A stretch of DNA of 64,000 nucleotides from Hypholoma sublateritium FD-334 SS-4 (GCA_000827495.1 KN817549.1:285005-349004); one strand, 5' to 3'; shown: positions 12,601 through 25,536, counted from the stretch's first letter. Notes: generated from the letters alone by a model not told the origin. Program-made: numbers and translations.

Positions 12601-13230
12601 GGGAAGATGAGAACGCAGTTCTATACCCCGAAGGCGTCTCTTCTCCGACTGACAGGTAGGCCCATGTTATTCCGATTGTCGCTGTTGTGTTTTCTTACTG
12701 TTTTTGTATAAGATCTCGCATATGGGTAGAGGAAGAGGGAGAGGTCTTCAGAAAGGGAACTGTTCTCCTTGGACCCGAAGAAATGGAAGGAGAATATGAT
12801 GGCGAAGAGTTGCGCAAGGAGGTGAGTGCCTAACGCATTTTTGCCAATAAACACTCTGAATCCGTTGATGTGCTTGTAGCTTCTCGAAGCCATGGTGGAA
12901 AGGCCACCTCCTCGACCTCTCACCGATGAATACGGAATGGAGATCGCTGGACTGTCCGACCCGAATCTTAGCACAGAACGCGACCGATCCCCTAATATAC
13001 CCAGTGTCGCCTCCCCGACGACCGCTGAGAGTCCCAAGCCATCCCCTAAACCATATGTCTCACGGCGGGGTTCCGCGAATTCCATCCTGAGCCTACTCTC
13101 ACCAACTATATCAACACCTACGGACCCTAACGGCCACAGTCCGGTATTAGGCAACTCCCCGCGTAGTGCAAACCATTTGGGCTCCAACTCTATGGCACAA
13201 GGACGCCCCCCAGCCATCATCGAATCATAA
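9628..13230 (+). CDS. leucine-rich repeat (RNI-like) protein, PPP1R37/LRRC68-like
   Basis: Eleven exons (9628-10092, 10143-10286, 10333-10609, 10657-11198, 11247-11360, 11411-11479, 11529-11785, 11843-12011, 12060-12655, 12713-12821, 12880-13230) keep frame and encode 1030 residues. The N-terminus is Ser/Pro-rich with KSILKKPP and then KRAHF, which resembles an RVxF-type protein phosphatase 1 docking motif. Ribonuclease-inhibitor-type repeats follow (LQFLDLSQNVLD, LKNISLRHNRIS, LKVLNLSENKLD, LLHLDLTMNDLD). A disordered Pro/Ser insert interrupts them at about 10760-11100. The C-terminal third is acidic and disordered. The architecture matches PPP1R37-like PP1 regulators; PP1 binding itself is inferred. 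Confidence 0.82.
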
Positions 13231-13723
13231 TCCCCCCAATTTGGTTAATCTTCTCTCTTCGGATCAGGAGCATGGAAAACAGGCATGGGTACGGCTGAGC
13301 ATTATTTAAGGACATCTATGGGGGACGAACCTCCTTTATTGTCACTTTATTCTCCCTTCACGCACTCTTCTCCTCATGCATGGTACTAGCAAATATCATA
13401 TACTTACATACGGATGCCCATCTGTCCATTCAGCGTCCGTAGGAATAAGGTTATCTTTTCATAATACAGCTGGAATTCGCAGTTACGGCCTTTCATAACT
13501 TACTCTACACCAATCTTACAATGCAGCAGCAGTACGTACTGTATATTACGAAAATACAGTTCCGAGTCGGCCATATATGATATTGCGGTGTGCCTAGAGT
13601 GAGCACTTGACCGCGCGAGACTGTCGCCACGGGCGACTGGCTGCGACAGGGCGGCGCGGCGGGCGCTAGCAATCCGCCAGCGTGAGATTGGCAACGTAAA
13701 TCCTCTTTCTCCAAACTCTCATC
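13231..13723. other. intergenic region
   Basis: Short spacer holding the 3' end of the leucine-rich repeat gene and the promoter of the peroxiredoxin gene. No other feature is visible. Confidence 0.45.
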
Positions 13724-14633
13724 ATGCCCCCCCGCAAAGTTTCCGATACTGCTGGTGCTGAGCCGCGTCGTTCCGGACGCCTTGCGTCTCAACCTGCGCC
13801 ACCTCCAGCGGAGGCCAAACCTAAGGCCCCGAAGAAGCGGTCGGCGGAAGCACTGGATGAGACTAAGGACGCCGAGTCGTCAGCTCCTAAAAAAGTATGC
13901 ATCTTATACTTTTTGTTGGGAAATTGAGTTTTCATCGTGCGTGCCTCTCAGGCTAAAGCCGATGAAAAAGCTGGGACAGCCGAACATGAGGAACCTGCAG
14001 CCCCAGCTCTCACAAAGATTGAGATTGGCGACAGCCTCCCGAGCCTCGTCCTGAAGAACGAGAAGGGTGAAGACTTACAAATCGCCGAATTAGCTGCTGA
14101 AAAGGGTGTCATTCTTTTCCTGGTGCCCAAGGCCGATACTCGTATGTCTTTTCGCCATTTTTTTCACGTAGAAAATGAACTTTCAACCTCTGTAGCTGGG
14201 TGCACAAATCAGGCCTGTGGTTTCCGAGATAGTTATCCCGATTTTACATCCTCGAACTTCACTGTTTATTGCTTGAGCGCGGATAGCCCCACTGCCCAAA
14301 GCAAGTGGCAAACCAAGGTTAGAACTTAGCAACAGCAATCCACTCCGCGAGCTCACTAATGGTGCCCCAACTATGTTTACAGAAGGAGCTTCCGTACCCA
14401 CTGATTTCAGATCCTAAGAGGATATTGATCGCTGCGCTGGGCGCTGGTGACGGAGGAAAGACTAAGAGAAGCCATTTTATTTTTGAGAAGGGGGGTAAAT
14501 TGGTCGAGAAGAAACTGCCTGTCTCGCCTGCGGATAGGTCAGCATGTTTGCCCCTTTTTAAATTGTGCGATTCTCATTCAACAGTATTAGCCCCAAGCTT
14601 GCGCTCGAATTTGCGAAGAACCACGTCCAGTGA
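13724..14633 (+). CDS. nuclear-type thiol peroxidase (PrxQ/BCP family, Dot5-like)
   Basis: Five exons (13724-13894, 13952-14141, 14196-14317, 14383-14537, 14585-14633) encode 228 residues. About 90 residues at the N-terminus are Lys/Arg/Pro/Ala-rich (PRRSGRLASQ, PKAPKKRSAEA) and look like a nuclear targeting extension. The rest is a BCP/PrxQ peroxiredoxin domain. The active site PGCTNQACGFRD gives peroxidatic Cys at about 123 and resolving Cys at about 128, the C-x4-C spacing of atypical 2-Cys PrxQ enzymes. A second conserved block reads LPYPLISDPKR. The protein should reduce hydroperoxides with thioredoxin as donor. A basic N-terminal extension is also found in the yeast nuclear thiol peroxidase Dot5. 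Confidence 0.92.
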
Positions 14634-15259
14634 AATTGACTGTAAAGCGGTATTACATGTATGGTGCTGGCCTTCAAATTACAAGAGCTTGATCATTATT
14701 CAACCTGCTTGCCTTGAGAGGCTTGTGCATTTTCGTGGTGCCAATGGCACCTTACAGTGAATCTTGCACCGCGATATTTTCCACCTATGCAATGCAGGCA
14801 CCTAGGGAAATATTGTGCATCCACGAAGTACGCAGCTCCTGGCCTATTTGACGTCTGATCCGCCTTTTGAGTTTGTACAACACGGAGCCCCCCGAGTCAA
14901 CTTTGCTTCAGCGTGCCTTTCTCGATCGCTTGCCGTCCTCAGTAAGCTTTAATTTATTCAATAATTGCTGTGCCACAATATTACTGAGTCAGCCTAAACG
15001 ACCTGATTTCATTTGAGCTTCTAGGTGAGATAATCACGGCAGCCCTCAGATGATCAAGGCTATCTGGGCAGGCATGTTTCGAAGCTCATCCAGGATCACA
15101 GTGGCATGCGTCCACCACGTGTGGTATACAACCTCAATCAAATTTCGCTTTTTCATATAAAGGCAGGCGAGTTTCGAGAGACCACCGGCCAGTGTCAACC
15201 CCGAGCTCAGTCGTCTGTAACAACGGTCTCTACGCCCTGAACCTCATAGCAGACAAGGC
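14634..15259. other. intergenic region
   Basis: About 620 bases without a supported gene. A weak TATA-like element (cttttt/atataaag around 15150-15165) lies some 100 bases before the next start codon and may be its promoter. Confidence 0.45.
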
Positions 15260-15988
15260 ATGCGCGGGTCGATCTATTTCTTCCTTATCATGACTTCCCT
15301 GTCTCCTGCCTATCCGGGTCGACTTGTAGTCTCACTGGATCGCTTGGACTATAATTTTACTCTTTCCGCAGTCAATGTCACTGAACCAAACGCAAATTTA
15401 ACTGGAGCGCCTTTGGTCCTGGGTCAAGCGGGTGCGTATTAACTTGAAAGTTATTGCGTAATGTAGAGTACCTATTACTAAATACTTGATTTAGGAGCTA
15501 TTGACGGTGAATCGTTCTACGTAACATCGGTAAGTCGATGGCATCTTGCAAGTCAGTTCATGATATTGATCATAATTATTATGAGGCAGACATACGCTTC
15601 ATATCCTTACAACGACTATCCGTCGCTGGGCCTCATCGATAACACGTTGCGAGCATACATGAAAGACGGTCAATGGCTAACAAATACATCAACAGTCCAA
15701 AGTGGAGGGACGATGTCATGGTATACGACATCGCTGTATACCCAAGTGGCCCCAGAGATTTTCACTGCTTTGAAAACTCCATTCGCCACACACGCCCTGC
15801 TTGCTGTCTATGGAATTTCGGATTTATGGTCACTTTGCCCGTTTTCAGGGGCATATGCACAGACCAATCTAATTTTCAATGTCTCGGGAGACGCGACAAC
15901 ACCCCCACCGCCATATCTTGGTTTTGATATTGAGCAATGCTACGCAGTTCTCGTCAATATCATTCCAGTCGCTCCGCCAAGGGCTTAG
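15260..15988 (+). CDS. secreted glycoprotein of unknown function
   Basis: Three exons (15260-15431, 15495-15529, 15590-15988) give 201 residues. The first 20 residues are a signal peptide (FFLIMTSLSPAYPG). Several N-glycosylation sequons follow (NFT, NVT, NLT, NTS, NVS), and there are two cysteines near the end (LCPF, EQCY). No hydrophobic C-terminal tail is seen, so the mature protein is probably secreted. I do not recognise a catalytic motif. Similar Asn/Thr-rich secreted proteins are common in wood- and litter-decay basidiomycetes, but that is only a general impression. The stop follows a short Pro-rich end, and a further exon cannot be excluded. Confidence 0.65.
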
Positions 15989-16637
15989 GGTGCGTATCAG
16001 TCCTCCTCTGATTCTTTAAGTTTACCACATTAGTCCTTTTTCACTTAGCTAAAAATTAGAAAAATAAACGGAGAAACCCAGTGCGCAGTGCGGACCCGGA
16101 GCCTGAGGAGGGCATCTCATCCACTGGAAGCAAAGTTCGCGAACGCGTTCCCCGAACCGTTCGGCGAACGATCAGTGTCCCATGGTCACTCAGTAACTGA
16201 CATGCTCTGGGCAAGTTCTGGGTACGGCGGTGAATAGAAATTTGTTTGGGGAAATCGAATACTTACAATTTATTTGTTCGATGTAACCAAGATGTAACAG
16301 AAAGTTCATGCATATGACATATTTTACAGCAAGCTCTCTGCAAGTAGTAAGATCGACTGTCATCTGTTATATGGTCTGAGAAGGAGACTAAGTAACCAGT
16401 TACTTGGTACACTTGTCGTAGCAGCTGCAACGTAGGTCTTGCGAAGGTCCTGAGAACAACCTGAGAGACTGGTGAGTTCAAGAAACCCAAAAGAAACCCT
16501 TCAAGTCGCGGCGCTGGCCGGGCCGCGGCGGGCACTTCTATCACGTGATGGTGATTTAGGTGTTTCTTTGCGCAGTTGACTGTTGCTTGAAACGTTGACC
16601 TGGACCTACATTCAAAAGGCTTTGCTTGCCACGCGTA
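15989..16637. other. intergenic region
   Basis: About 650 bases without a supported gene. A short GC-rich inverted motif occurs near 16130-16170 (gcgaacgcgttcc and ttcggcgaacg). The long open frame on the minus strand here overlaps the start of the Rpp1 gene and has no homology I recognise. Confidence 0.4.
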
Positions 16638-17792
16638 ATGTTCTTTGACCTCAATGTCCCCATAAAAAAGACCATACCCCGGCAAAGTACTGGAAAAAAA
16701 GGAAAACAAGCTGCAAGCGAACCTGCCGTCAATTGGGTTAGCGCTGAAATTGCCGCAGTCGAGGAGCGTATAGATCTATTGATTCATTGTAAGTTCACCT
16801 AGTGTGATCTCAAGATATATTGAACAATGTACAGTAGGATATACTGTCATCGGACTTTCCCAGACTGTAAACAAGAAAGTGGACGCAAAGACACATGTGA
16901 ATGTTTTGAACCAGCTAGTTGCGCAATTGCGGGAAAGGCCAGGGATCGTCTACCTCAAACGCTTGAATATTATTCTAGATCAGGATAGCGAAAAGGGATT
17001 CGGATTGGTGAGCTTCATGTTTCTAGATCAAGTATGCGACTCATCGTTGGTGATAGATAAATGCAAACGTTTCGCTCTTCCATACATACGACTTAATCGC
17101 GCTCGTCCCGACCACGCACAACACATTTTCGCTCGCCTGTCTAACGCATAGCTTGCCCTCCCCGCTCACGGCACATATCATTTCCCTTCCGCTCACCCTA
17201 CCGCGTCTGCCCTATCATCTCAAACATACACTTACCCGCACAGCCATTAAAAATGGTGCAGTCTTCGAAATAAATTACGTCGGTGCACTTGGAGGTGAGA
17301 ATGATGCTTCTCTAGTGGAAGCTGATGCTGCAGAGAATGGGCCTGCCGCAAAGCGGAACTGGTGGGCATCCACGCGAGAGCTTGTTCGTGTGACGAAAGG
17401 AAAGGGTCTGCTGCTTAGCGGTGGTGTGGTCATCGATGGGGATCTTCGTGCACCCCGAGACGCAGCGAACTTGTAAGTATTTATACCGTCGTGTCATTTT
17501 TTCAACTCAATATTACCAGGATTGCCGTCCTAGGGGTGGCACAGGACGCCGCCCATGATGCATCTACAAAAACTCCCAAATCGATTGTTATACGTGCTCG
17601 TAAGCCAACTTTCATCTTGTGATATTTTGATAATCTCAATTGACATTCGCAGAAACGCGAAAAACATATCGTGCTGTCTTGTCCGAAGCTAAAGTCGTCG
17701 TTCCAGGGGAGGCAACATCGGAAAAGACACTAAAACGCCTACGAGAAGATAGTCAACTTGCGCCAATCATTCCTACTAAAAAACAAAAGTAG
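16638..17792 (+). CDS. RPP1: RNase P/MRP protein subunit p30 (Rpp1)
   Basis: Five exons (16638-16788, 16835-17007, 17057-17472, 17520-17599, 17653-17792) encode 319 residues. The protein opens with MFFDLNVP and continues with GYTVIGLSQTV, GLINANVSLFHTYDLIALVP, LPFYL-like LPRLPYHLKHTL and GAVFEINYVGALGG. These are the hallmark blocks of the Rpp30/Rpp1 TIM-barrel-like subunit. It should act in the nucleolus and nucleus in 5' processing of tRNA precursors (RNase P) and in rRNA processing (RNase MRP). The last 60 residues are Lys-rich. Length is slightly above the yeast protein. Confidence 0.93.
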
Positions 17793-20104
17793 AAGGCGAA
17801 TCAGAAAGAAACTACTTGATCGTGTTGTGTTATCAGAATGGACGCTGCCGCTATCGACAAAAACCAGACACTGTGTCATCACATCGAATTAAATGTGATC
17901 TACATCCGGGCGAGCAGTGTATGATACTCTGACTGTCCCTGTGAGGCAATGTGATTGGTCTACGCAGTTTGAGTACAGGGGAACAGCATAAATCTCTCTT
18001 TTGTCTCATTTGAATAAAAGTTGAACGTTGGGTTGCCAGGATATCTCGTGGATTTGGGCTTCGAGTCAGAAATCCTTTTGTCTAACAATCAATTCCCCCG
18101 ATGGCTTAAATATGTTGCGTCTCTCAACGTGCAATTCCTACGCGTATCAATGCAGGACTGCGAAGTTTCACTTCTAATTTTCTTCCTACTAACACCGCAT
18201 TGACCATCGCGCAAAAGTTAGATTCCCACAGGCGGAGACGCACACTAGAGACGCCTATAAAATGAATTGTGCGGACACTGCGGGATATTATCGACGTCCT
18301 CACATCGCGACATACTTATGCAGACCCTAGCCCTAGTAGTGAATATTCTCGGCGCTTATTACGGCCGCGGCATTGATATAATTAGAAAGTTCCCCTGAAC
18401 AGTATGTGTACGCATAACAAAGTCGAGTAGAGCTGAATTCCTACAGAGTGAAGCTCCTGTCATTACTGTAGCTAAGGCATTAACACCCCGCTATACTTAA
18501 TTGGCCAAGTAATTGCGTTCTTGCTATTTCGTGCATTTCAGCGTTCCGTGCAAAATTGACGGTACAGTTTGAGCTGTACCGATAGAAGGTTAGATCGTTC
18601 AAGTATCCTATGTAAGCTATGTAGATTTCCCCGCCGGAAACCATGCTTAACCATGCTTCATGAATCATTACTCCCTGCTGCAGTGCCTGGCACTGTCGAC
18701 CGGAAATGCCGTTTATATGTTAAAAATAAGCTAGGACAAAATTCTACATATCCTACTGGGTCATTGAAATAAATGACTCTAACTCATGAGATCTGTCGAC
18801 AGTCACCAAGTTTGGCGTATTTATCGGATCTGGCACAAAAATACCCAAGCTACGCAGTCACGTATCTTCAGTCCAAATATGACCTAAGTATTCTGTACGG
18901 ATCGCCACCTCCGTACTATTTAAACAGCCCATTGGGTGTTACAGGGCTGCGGCAGTTGTCATTGTCAATGAGAGTCATGATAAGTATTTGAATACGGTTC
19001 GTTCTACAGCCACGGTGTCGGGATGCGTCATGCAGAAGCAGTTTGTATAGAAACTACCACTTGACTCGGACTTGACTACCACTTAGCTTCATCATTATAG
19101 CAAAACTTTGCGTGCAATCAGAGTGGTTCTTTAAAAGCTTTAAGTTTGTATTCATATTGCAGAAAACAGTGTATTAATACAGTGCTTTTGTTAGTATCCC
19201 TGAGAAATGAACAGATTGTATCGATTCGGCGAAGCCGTATCCCTAGTACATCATGTCCGTCGAACGCTGACTCCCTGTTAAAGCAGACGAGTAGACGGAT
19301 ATCACTATATCTTAAATAAGTTCTATAATTACGAGGCTTACTTAGGCCAGAAATTGACAGCGCCCCGCATTTCGGTGCACCTCCGTGTCAAAGCCTGTGA
19401 CATTCAAATCGAGTCAATCAATTCTACTCACGGACTCAGATACAGTCTGGCAACTGATCACAAAATGTGCTACTCGGTTGGGTGCTACCATCCTGTGCGT
19501 TGCCGCTCAACGAATGTAGTAATTACATTTGTTACATGTGCTGACTGGTCAGACCATCTTTTACATTGGTACCACGTAGTGAGATCATATCTAATGTTAT
19601 CGGCTCGGAATAAGAAATGTGTATAGGAAAGTCGGTCAAACATTTGAATTTTGATTCTTGAGATATCTTAATCTCTGATTTACTGTCACCTGCGGAGCAC
19701 CGGTCTTTGCATTTCAGCCGCTTTATGGCAGGTGCCTAAAACCAAGGCAATTTGGTGTTTTCAGTATTCTCATAATCAATATTGACTTTGGTAATTTGCA
19801 CACCTTATGGAATAGATTTATACGGTGCTCTACATGCAGCAGTGCGTTGGCAGTGCGTTGTCGTAGTTGTGCTTTGTATATTTAGTGTGTATTGAAAGGG
19901 TAATGGACTCGGAGTTGTCCGAGTTCTAAAAATACATTGGGAAGGATATATACTATACATGCCACGAAATACCATGAAATATCAGTCTAAAGAGGTTCCG
20001 CAGCCTAAAGGTCCGCAATTAAAATAAGTAGGGAATAACATATCAATGCCGATGTTGTAGAAAGAGAACCATATAAATTGATACAAGTCGCATGTTCATG
20101 GTGC
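17793..20104. other. gene-poor region, 2.3 kb
   Basis: AT-rich sequence with only short scattered open frames. I looked for splice-consistent exon chains and for recognisable protein motifs on both strands and found none. No terminal repeats or target-site duplications stood out by eye. Confidence 0.45.
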
Positions 20105-20944
20105 TTAACGCACATCCATATATTCTCTGCAGCGGTCCCAGAGACGATTCCAACGGCCCCCGTTCCAGGTTCTCACCCTGGCCCAGCCGTCGTGCGCAGC
20201 CATCTGCTCTATCCAAATCAAGATAGAGACGATGGCAAAGTCGGCGTAGGTAACTTCATGGCCCATGGAGACCACCCCATCGCCGTCAATATTATTCTTG
20301 TCCATGATCTTTGCCAGAAAATTGAACTGTTCTTGCACCGCCAACCACGCCTGCTCACGCTGCGGCCCCACCAATGTCCCAGCGGGACCTTGGCCCCCTC
20401 TGAAGTAGGCTTGTGTCTGATCCGGCAGACGATGGTGGCTCATAGGCACCATGATGGGTAGAAGAGGCTTCACGAAAACCTCTTGGATGTAGTGGACGAA
20501 CATGGCCTGCATTGCTCGTGAGCCCTCAGGGAATATGGGGCGAGCAGGGTAGGCCGACTCCAGATAATCTGCAATTTTATTCGGGCTTGAGAGGATTTTT
20601 GGCTTGGCGGGATTCCGTGCCGGATCGACGAGGACTGGAAGGGTGTAAACGGGAGAACCGTCGCTTCGAATAGCTGAAGGAGGCGCCCCAATTCTTGTGA
20701 GTTCTCGTTCAACATCTTGTAACTCTAGCCAGAATGTCCGATAGTGTAGGCGTTTGTAATTGAGCAAAAATCTGAAAATCAAAATGAGCGTCTGGACAAT
20801 AATGTCAGTATACAAGTTGGCATACCGAACGCGCCAAATGTTAGGTGCCCATGGTGCCGCGGAGGGAGACTGTCCGCGTGCATCGTAGAGGATGAGTGGT
20901 GGGGCCATTGTGTTTCGAGAGCTTTGCCCATTGCGGGAAGACAT
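20105..20944 (-). CDS. glutathione S-transferase (fungal GSTFuA/Ure2p-like type)
   Basis: Two exons (20944-20826 and 20771-20105) flank a 54-base GT..AG intron that is a multiple of three, so the unspliced frame also stays open. The spliced product has 261 residues. The N-terminal thioredoxin-like half shows LILYDARGQSPSAAPWAPN, the region of the glutathione-activating Ser, then YTLPVLVDP with the conserved cis-Pro, and SSPNKIADYLESAYP. The C-terminal helical half carries VTYADFAIVSILIWIEQM. It should conjugate or reduce substrates with glutathione in the cytosol. The precise class is inferred from the overall pattern. A later Met (MAPPLILYD) could be the true start. Confidence 0.88.
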   Translation of the reverse strand: MSSRNGQSSRNTMAPPLILYDARGQSPSAAPWAPNIWRVRYANLYTDIIVQTLILIFRFLLNYKRLHYRTFWLELQDVERELTRIGAPPSAIRSDGSPVYTLPVLVDPARNPAKPKILSSPNKIADYLESAYPARPIFPEGSRAMQAMFVHYIQEVFVKPLLPIMVPMSHHRLPDQTQAYFRGGQGPAGTLVGPQREQAWLAVQEQFNFLAKIMDKNNIDGDGVVSMGHEVTYADFAIVSILIWIEQMAAHDGWARVRTWNGGRWNRLWDRCREYMDVR

Positions 20945-23900
20945 TATGTAGATGAGCGATTATTAGCGAGGGATATTGGTCATATTGATCATTTCAGGTC
21001 CATGGGCGAGGACTTTTAAAACGTGGTGGACAGTACACGAATGAGCATCAACTATCGTCACAGGTACTCGGAGACACATCCTGATTCGTTATTGATCAGT
21101 CTAAGTCATAAAAACAGGCTCAAAATCTGCGACTCACACCTCGCTGCACAGTTTTTGCAATGATCATGAGCGTTAGCCAGAAACACGAGATCTGAGGATT
21201 TGCCGGGAGAAAAGCGGCTAGATCTTCTGCCGACAGGCTATCAAGAAGAGATGAGGACCCTTTCCAGACAATCAAAAATGGAAAATGGATATTTGGATCC
21301 AAAGGAAATAAGATCAAACCACAGAAAACGGCGTTTACTGCTCGGAGGAGCAACTCCACTGCGTGACTAGTTTACCCAGGAGCAGACCATTGGTTCATGA
21401 TGACTAGATGATTACTTGTGAGACCAGAGATAGTATCTCCACGACATGTCAAAAAGCTCTGTCACTCTCTCTGCCAGTGCCAGTGGAGGACGAAAATGAA
21501 TGGAGGAGGCTGAGGCGGTGTAACTCAACCGCCAAATTTACAGTTTAGGCTTCCTTACCAGTTCAATATTTTCTCGCGACCACGTGATAATAGGCTGGAC
21601 ACAACCACCAAAACTGAGTTTAACTGACTCTATCCTTGCTCTATCCCTTGGCTATCCCTGCTATAATTCCTCAATGACGAACGATTTAAATCTCACTTAT
21701 CATTCTAATCGCTCCCACCCAGGTCAGAGTCAGGGACATTCATCTTAAATCTAATCGCCTTCGCCACGTTTTCGAGGATTCTAGACACAGCCTCTGGTAA
21801 CCGAGATTCAGTTGATTTCTGCTTCATGGCTTGTCTTCCTACCTCTGCTCGTCCTACTGCTGACCTTAGCGACCTAGCTACAACATGAAACACCATTGCG
21901 CTATATCCCATCGAGTACAAGGGCCAGATACAACTATAAGTCCTTGCCAGTGATGCCGCCGGACAATCGACGTCGGACTCGGAGGTAAATCAAGGTAAAT
22001 GATATAATTTATGTCCTTATTTAGGAAGGTGTACTCGTATTTTGTCGGTTTCGCAAATACGTCTCGTGGATTACAGGCGGAACCGCTACTGATACCAACT
22101 ATCTTATGCTGTCCGATTCTAAGGAATTATATGGCTGACTCGGTGCAGCGTACTATGCGGTCACAGACGGCTTCTTTTTCTCATTTGACCACTAGGCAAT
22201 GCATTTCTCGCTACTAGTTACGTGGAAATGTCGAGTAATTCTATTGCTGAATGACAATTTTTCCTTTCGACGCATCTGGGCTGGTGAAATATCAATTCTT
22301 TCCTACCTGGACCGTCTTAAGTGCGGGGAAATGATGGACATATATCACAAAAACATATGGCTTGAGCCTTACATGTTTGCCAAAATCCACCTGACTTTAG
22401 TCTTTCACTGGAAACAAGTTTCAATACTAGAAAAATAATTTGCGCGCCCATAAACCATGTTTTTTCAACGTGGAGCTGGCCTACGACGTGCCATGCTAGA
22501 GGCTGGGAAACTGTGCCAAATATCATTATCCAACAAGGGCTTGTCAAGCATGTTAAGATTGAAGTCGACGTGGCATTTCTTCATCAGGTAGCTGAATTTA
22601 TCACATAGCGTGTCAAGGCGACCTCATCATATCATACTAGTCATGATTCTCCAAGGTAAGTTTATCTGGGCGGTCCCGACCTTTCAGAGCATTTTTGCTG
22701 AGTTGTTCTCCTTTGTAAGTCAGGTTAGAATACATGCCGCTCAGCTGCTCCGCACGAACGGTTATTCGTGACTTGTCGATATTGTCGTGCTACGGGCTCT
22801 GATTCTAAGGAAGTCTGAGTTCTTTTGGAGTTCTTGCATATCTTTTTACGGTGCAGCATGCAATGTCGTGCCTGCAACAAGTACCGGTTATTAGCCAGTC
22901 TAGTGGGATTGTAGTGAGATGTCAGATCCCTCCATTTCGAACGCAAGGCCAGATAATTTCCCGCTTCATTGTATGTGAAATTTTTACCGTATGTGATCTT
23001 CTACATCTGAGGAAGTTGCCATTCCGCGCCCGGTATCAATCATTTCACGGTGCGACGCGGCGCAGGGAACACATAAAAAAGCTGTTGATAGCGCTGCTGG
23101 GACAGTCCTTCGGTACAGGCCTACTCAATGGGTACAAAACCTCGTCAGGAGCCAGTTGATGGTCACTCCGCTCTGCGGCCTGCATTCGAGATCATACTTG
23201 GATCACAAATGGGCGGCGGCGGAAGCATGCGAGATACGCCACGCTGCCGCCGCTACTATTAGTACTAGGGAGGCCTCGCGGCGCGCTTGGCCTCGAAAAA
23301 ATATTTTGTGCGTGGTGATTATGATGCATCTGTGAATATGTACTTTGTTCTCTGCGGGGTACGACATTTTTCACCGGTCTTATTTTGTGCGGCCTGCGCC
23401 GCCTGCGCCGTAGCGCACCGCTGGGCGGCCAGCGTCGGTCAAACAGGATCGTTTTCCCGCGGTCGTAGACATCTATATTAAGAACAGTACTTGCATGGAC
23501 AGGTGAAGGAGTAAGCTTCTAGCTAGGGCCAAGCAAGGAGAGCTAAAGAGAGGCCTTTGTTTTCCAGAAAGATCACGGAACAATCATAAAGATATACGCC
23601 TCATGGTCATCTCTTAATCTTCTATTGAGCGCGCAACATCACTCACTGCTAAGCGCTGCAGATCTCTGAGCAATTCAAAATTTAATGACCAGGAGCCTGA
23701 ATAATAATCAGAGCATTCCTCAGCATAACCGTGAAACACGATCGCAATATTCAGGGTATTTTCACCTTTAGAATTTGACAGGGAACAGTGAACACAAGCA
23801 GACACACCGTAGACCAATCAGAAATGAGTAGCATCGCCAAGAGCGCGATATGTTGGCGTTTTACGCAAAATGGCTAACTGTGGAGTAAGTTGCAGTCTTG

Positions 23901-24155
23901 AGCAGGAAGGAAGATCTTTTCCGGATCCCAACGCCAGATATAAAATGAAATATTATTTTACTTATCGCTTCAGTTGTCTATTTCTACACGCAATCAAGGT
24001 AAAGGAGGAAAAATTCGGTTAGAAAAAAAATCTTTTTACCAGATGTTTCAATTCTTCGTATCGGCGCATCCGACTGATTTCAATAGTGTGGCAGAACACA
24101 AGAACAACAAACTTTCTCAGGCCTCTCCACTGGGGTGTTCCAAACCCTACATCAC
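20945..24155. other. gene-poor region, 3.2 kb
   Basis: No supported gene. Short open frames on both strands lack motifs and splice-consistent partners. A local GC-rich patch at about 23200-23460 stands out against AT-rich surroundings and may be the trace of a decayed gene, but I cannot name it. Confidence 0.4.
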
Positions 24156-25536
24156 TTAGGCGCTGATCTTTTCCCTGATAAGCTTCTTGAGGGTCTCGCC
24201 ATCCTCAGCGAACTTCTTGATGCCTTCGTGGAGCTTGTCGAATGCCATTTGGTCTTGGAGAAGCGACCATCGGAATTCAGGTTCGTTATCGACGAAGGTG
24301 ACCTTGGGGATGGGATCGGCTTGGGCGGCTACATTGTATGCCGTAAACGGTTAAGTTGTTGATGTCCGGCCCGGGGCGGGACTTTACGTACCGGCGCTAG
24401 CATTGAGTTTCTGAGGGACGGGCGCGGTTGATTTCTTGAGCTCTTCAAGCAAGTTGGGTGAGATGGTGAGGAAATCAACGCCAGCAAGCGCTTTGATCTC
24501 TCCAATCTATGTAAAAACATATATTGTTAGCGCCTACAACAAATTTACTGCACTTCGTAGATCTACTCACGTTGCGGAAAGAGGCACCCATGACGATTGT
24601 CTTGTAGCCGTGTTGCTTGTAGTAGTTGAAGATCTTCTTCACAGATTGGACACCCGGGTCTTCATCTCCTTCGTAGGTCTTTCCGGTGGATTTCTTGTAC
24701 CAATCGAGGATCTGGATGAAGTTCGCGTAAGTAGAAGGAAAGGAAATCAGGCTTATCACTTACACGGCCGACAAATGGTGAGATCAGGGTGACGCCGGCT
24801 TCAGCACAGGCAACAGCTTGGCCGAACCCGAAAAGCAGGGTGAGATTGCAGTGGATATGGTCATCGCGTTCAAGTTCGCGGGCTGCCTGGATGCCTTCCC
24901 AGGTGGATGCGATCTTGATCAGAATACGATCCTTCTTGATGCCAACGGACTCGTAAAGGGCAATAAGCTCTTTGGCCTGTGCGTTTCTCCTGACTTAGAA
25001 GTGACACTCTTTCTATTGTATTGTACTCACTTTGGCCTTTGTCGCCTCCTTGTCGAAGGAGAGACGAGCATCGACTTCGGTGGAAACCCGACCTGGGATG
25101 ATCGCAAGAATTTCCTTTCCGAACTCAACCAACTGCAAATTCAATGGCATTCAGTCGCCCTTGGACGTAAAACATATATATGCATGATACCCACCAATCT
25201 GTCCACTGCAGCGTTGGTTTGATCCTCGACGCTACCACCTTTGGCCTTGCCGTATTTCACGGCAGTATCGATAAGGCGGGCGTAACCAGGCTTTCCAGCA
25301 GCGGCCAGGATCAAAGAGGGGTTAGTAGTAGCATCCTGCGATACCGCCTTGTAAGTATAGATATCATTTACATCGCAAGCACCGACGTTACCTGGGGCTT
25401 GTAAACATCGATGGCTACATCGTGTAATTAGTGAGAGAATCGAAAAAAGTAGAAGAGAGCACGTACATTCGAAATCTCCAGAATCGGAGACAACGACGGT
25501 TCCGGTTTGCTTGAGTAGGTCAAGAGAAGTAGCCAT
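24156..25536 (-). CDS. TAL1: transaldolase
   Basis: Eight exons on the minus strand (25536-25467, 25414-25392, 25335-25195, 25132-25031, 24976-24764, 24711-24571, 24506-24392, 24328-24156) join in phase and encode 325 residues, the normal length. Diagnostic blocks are [16 protein letters not shown] near the N-terminus, [20 protein letters not shown] with the Schiff-base Lys at about 133, and [10 protein letters not shown]. The enzyme transfers dihydroxyacetone units between sugar phosphates in the non-oxidative pentose phosphate pathway in the cytosol. All active-site residues that I can identify are present. Confidence 0.96.

Noticed and set aside
16130..16175. GC-rich inverted motif near gcgaacgcgttcc
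   Set aside because: Too short and imperfect to call a transposon end, operator or terminator.
16263..16709. A 148-codon minus-strand open frame
   Set aside because: It overlaps the first exon of Rpp1, has no splice-consistent extension and no recognisable motif.
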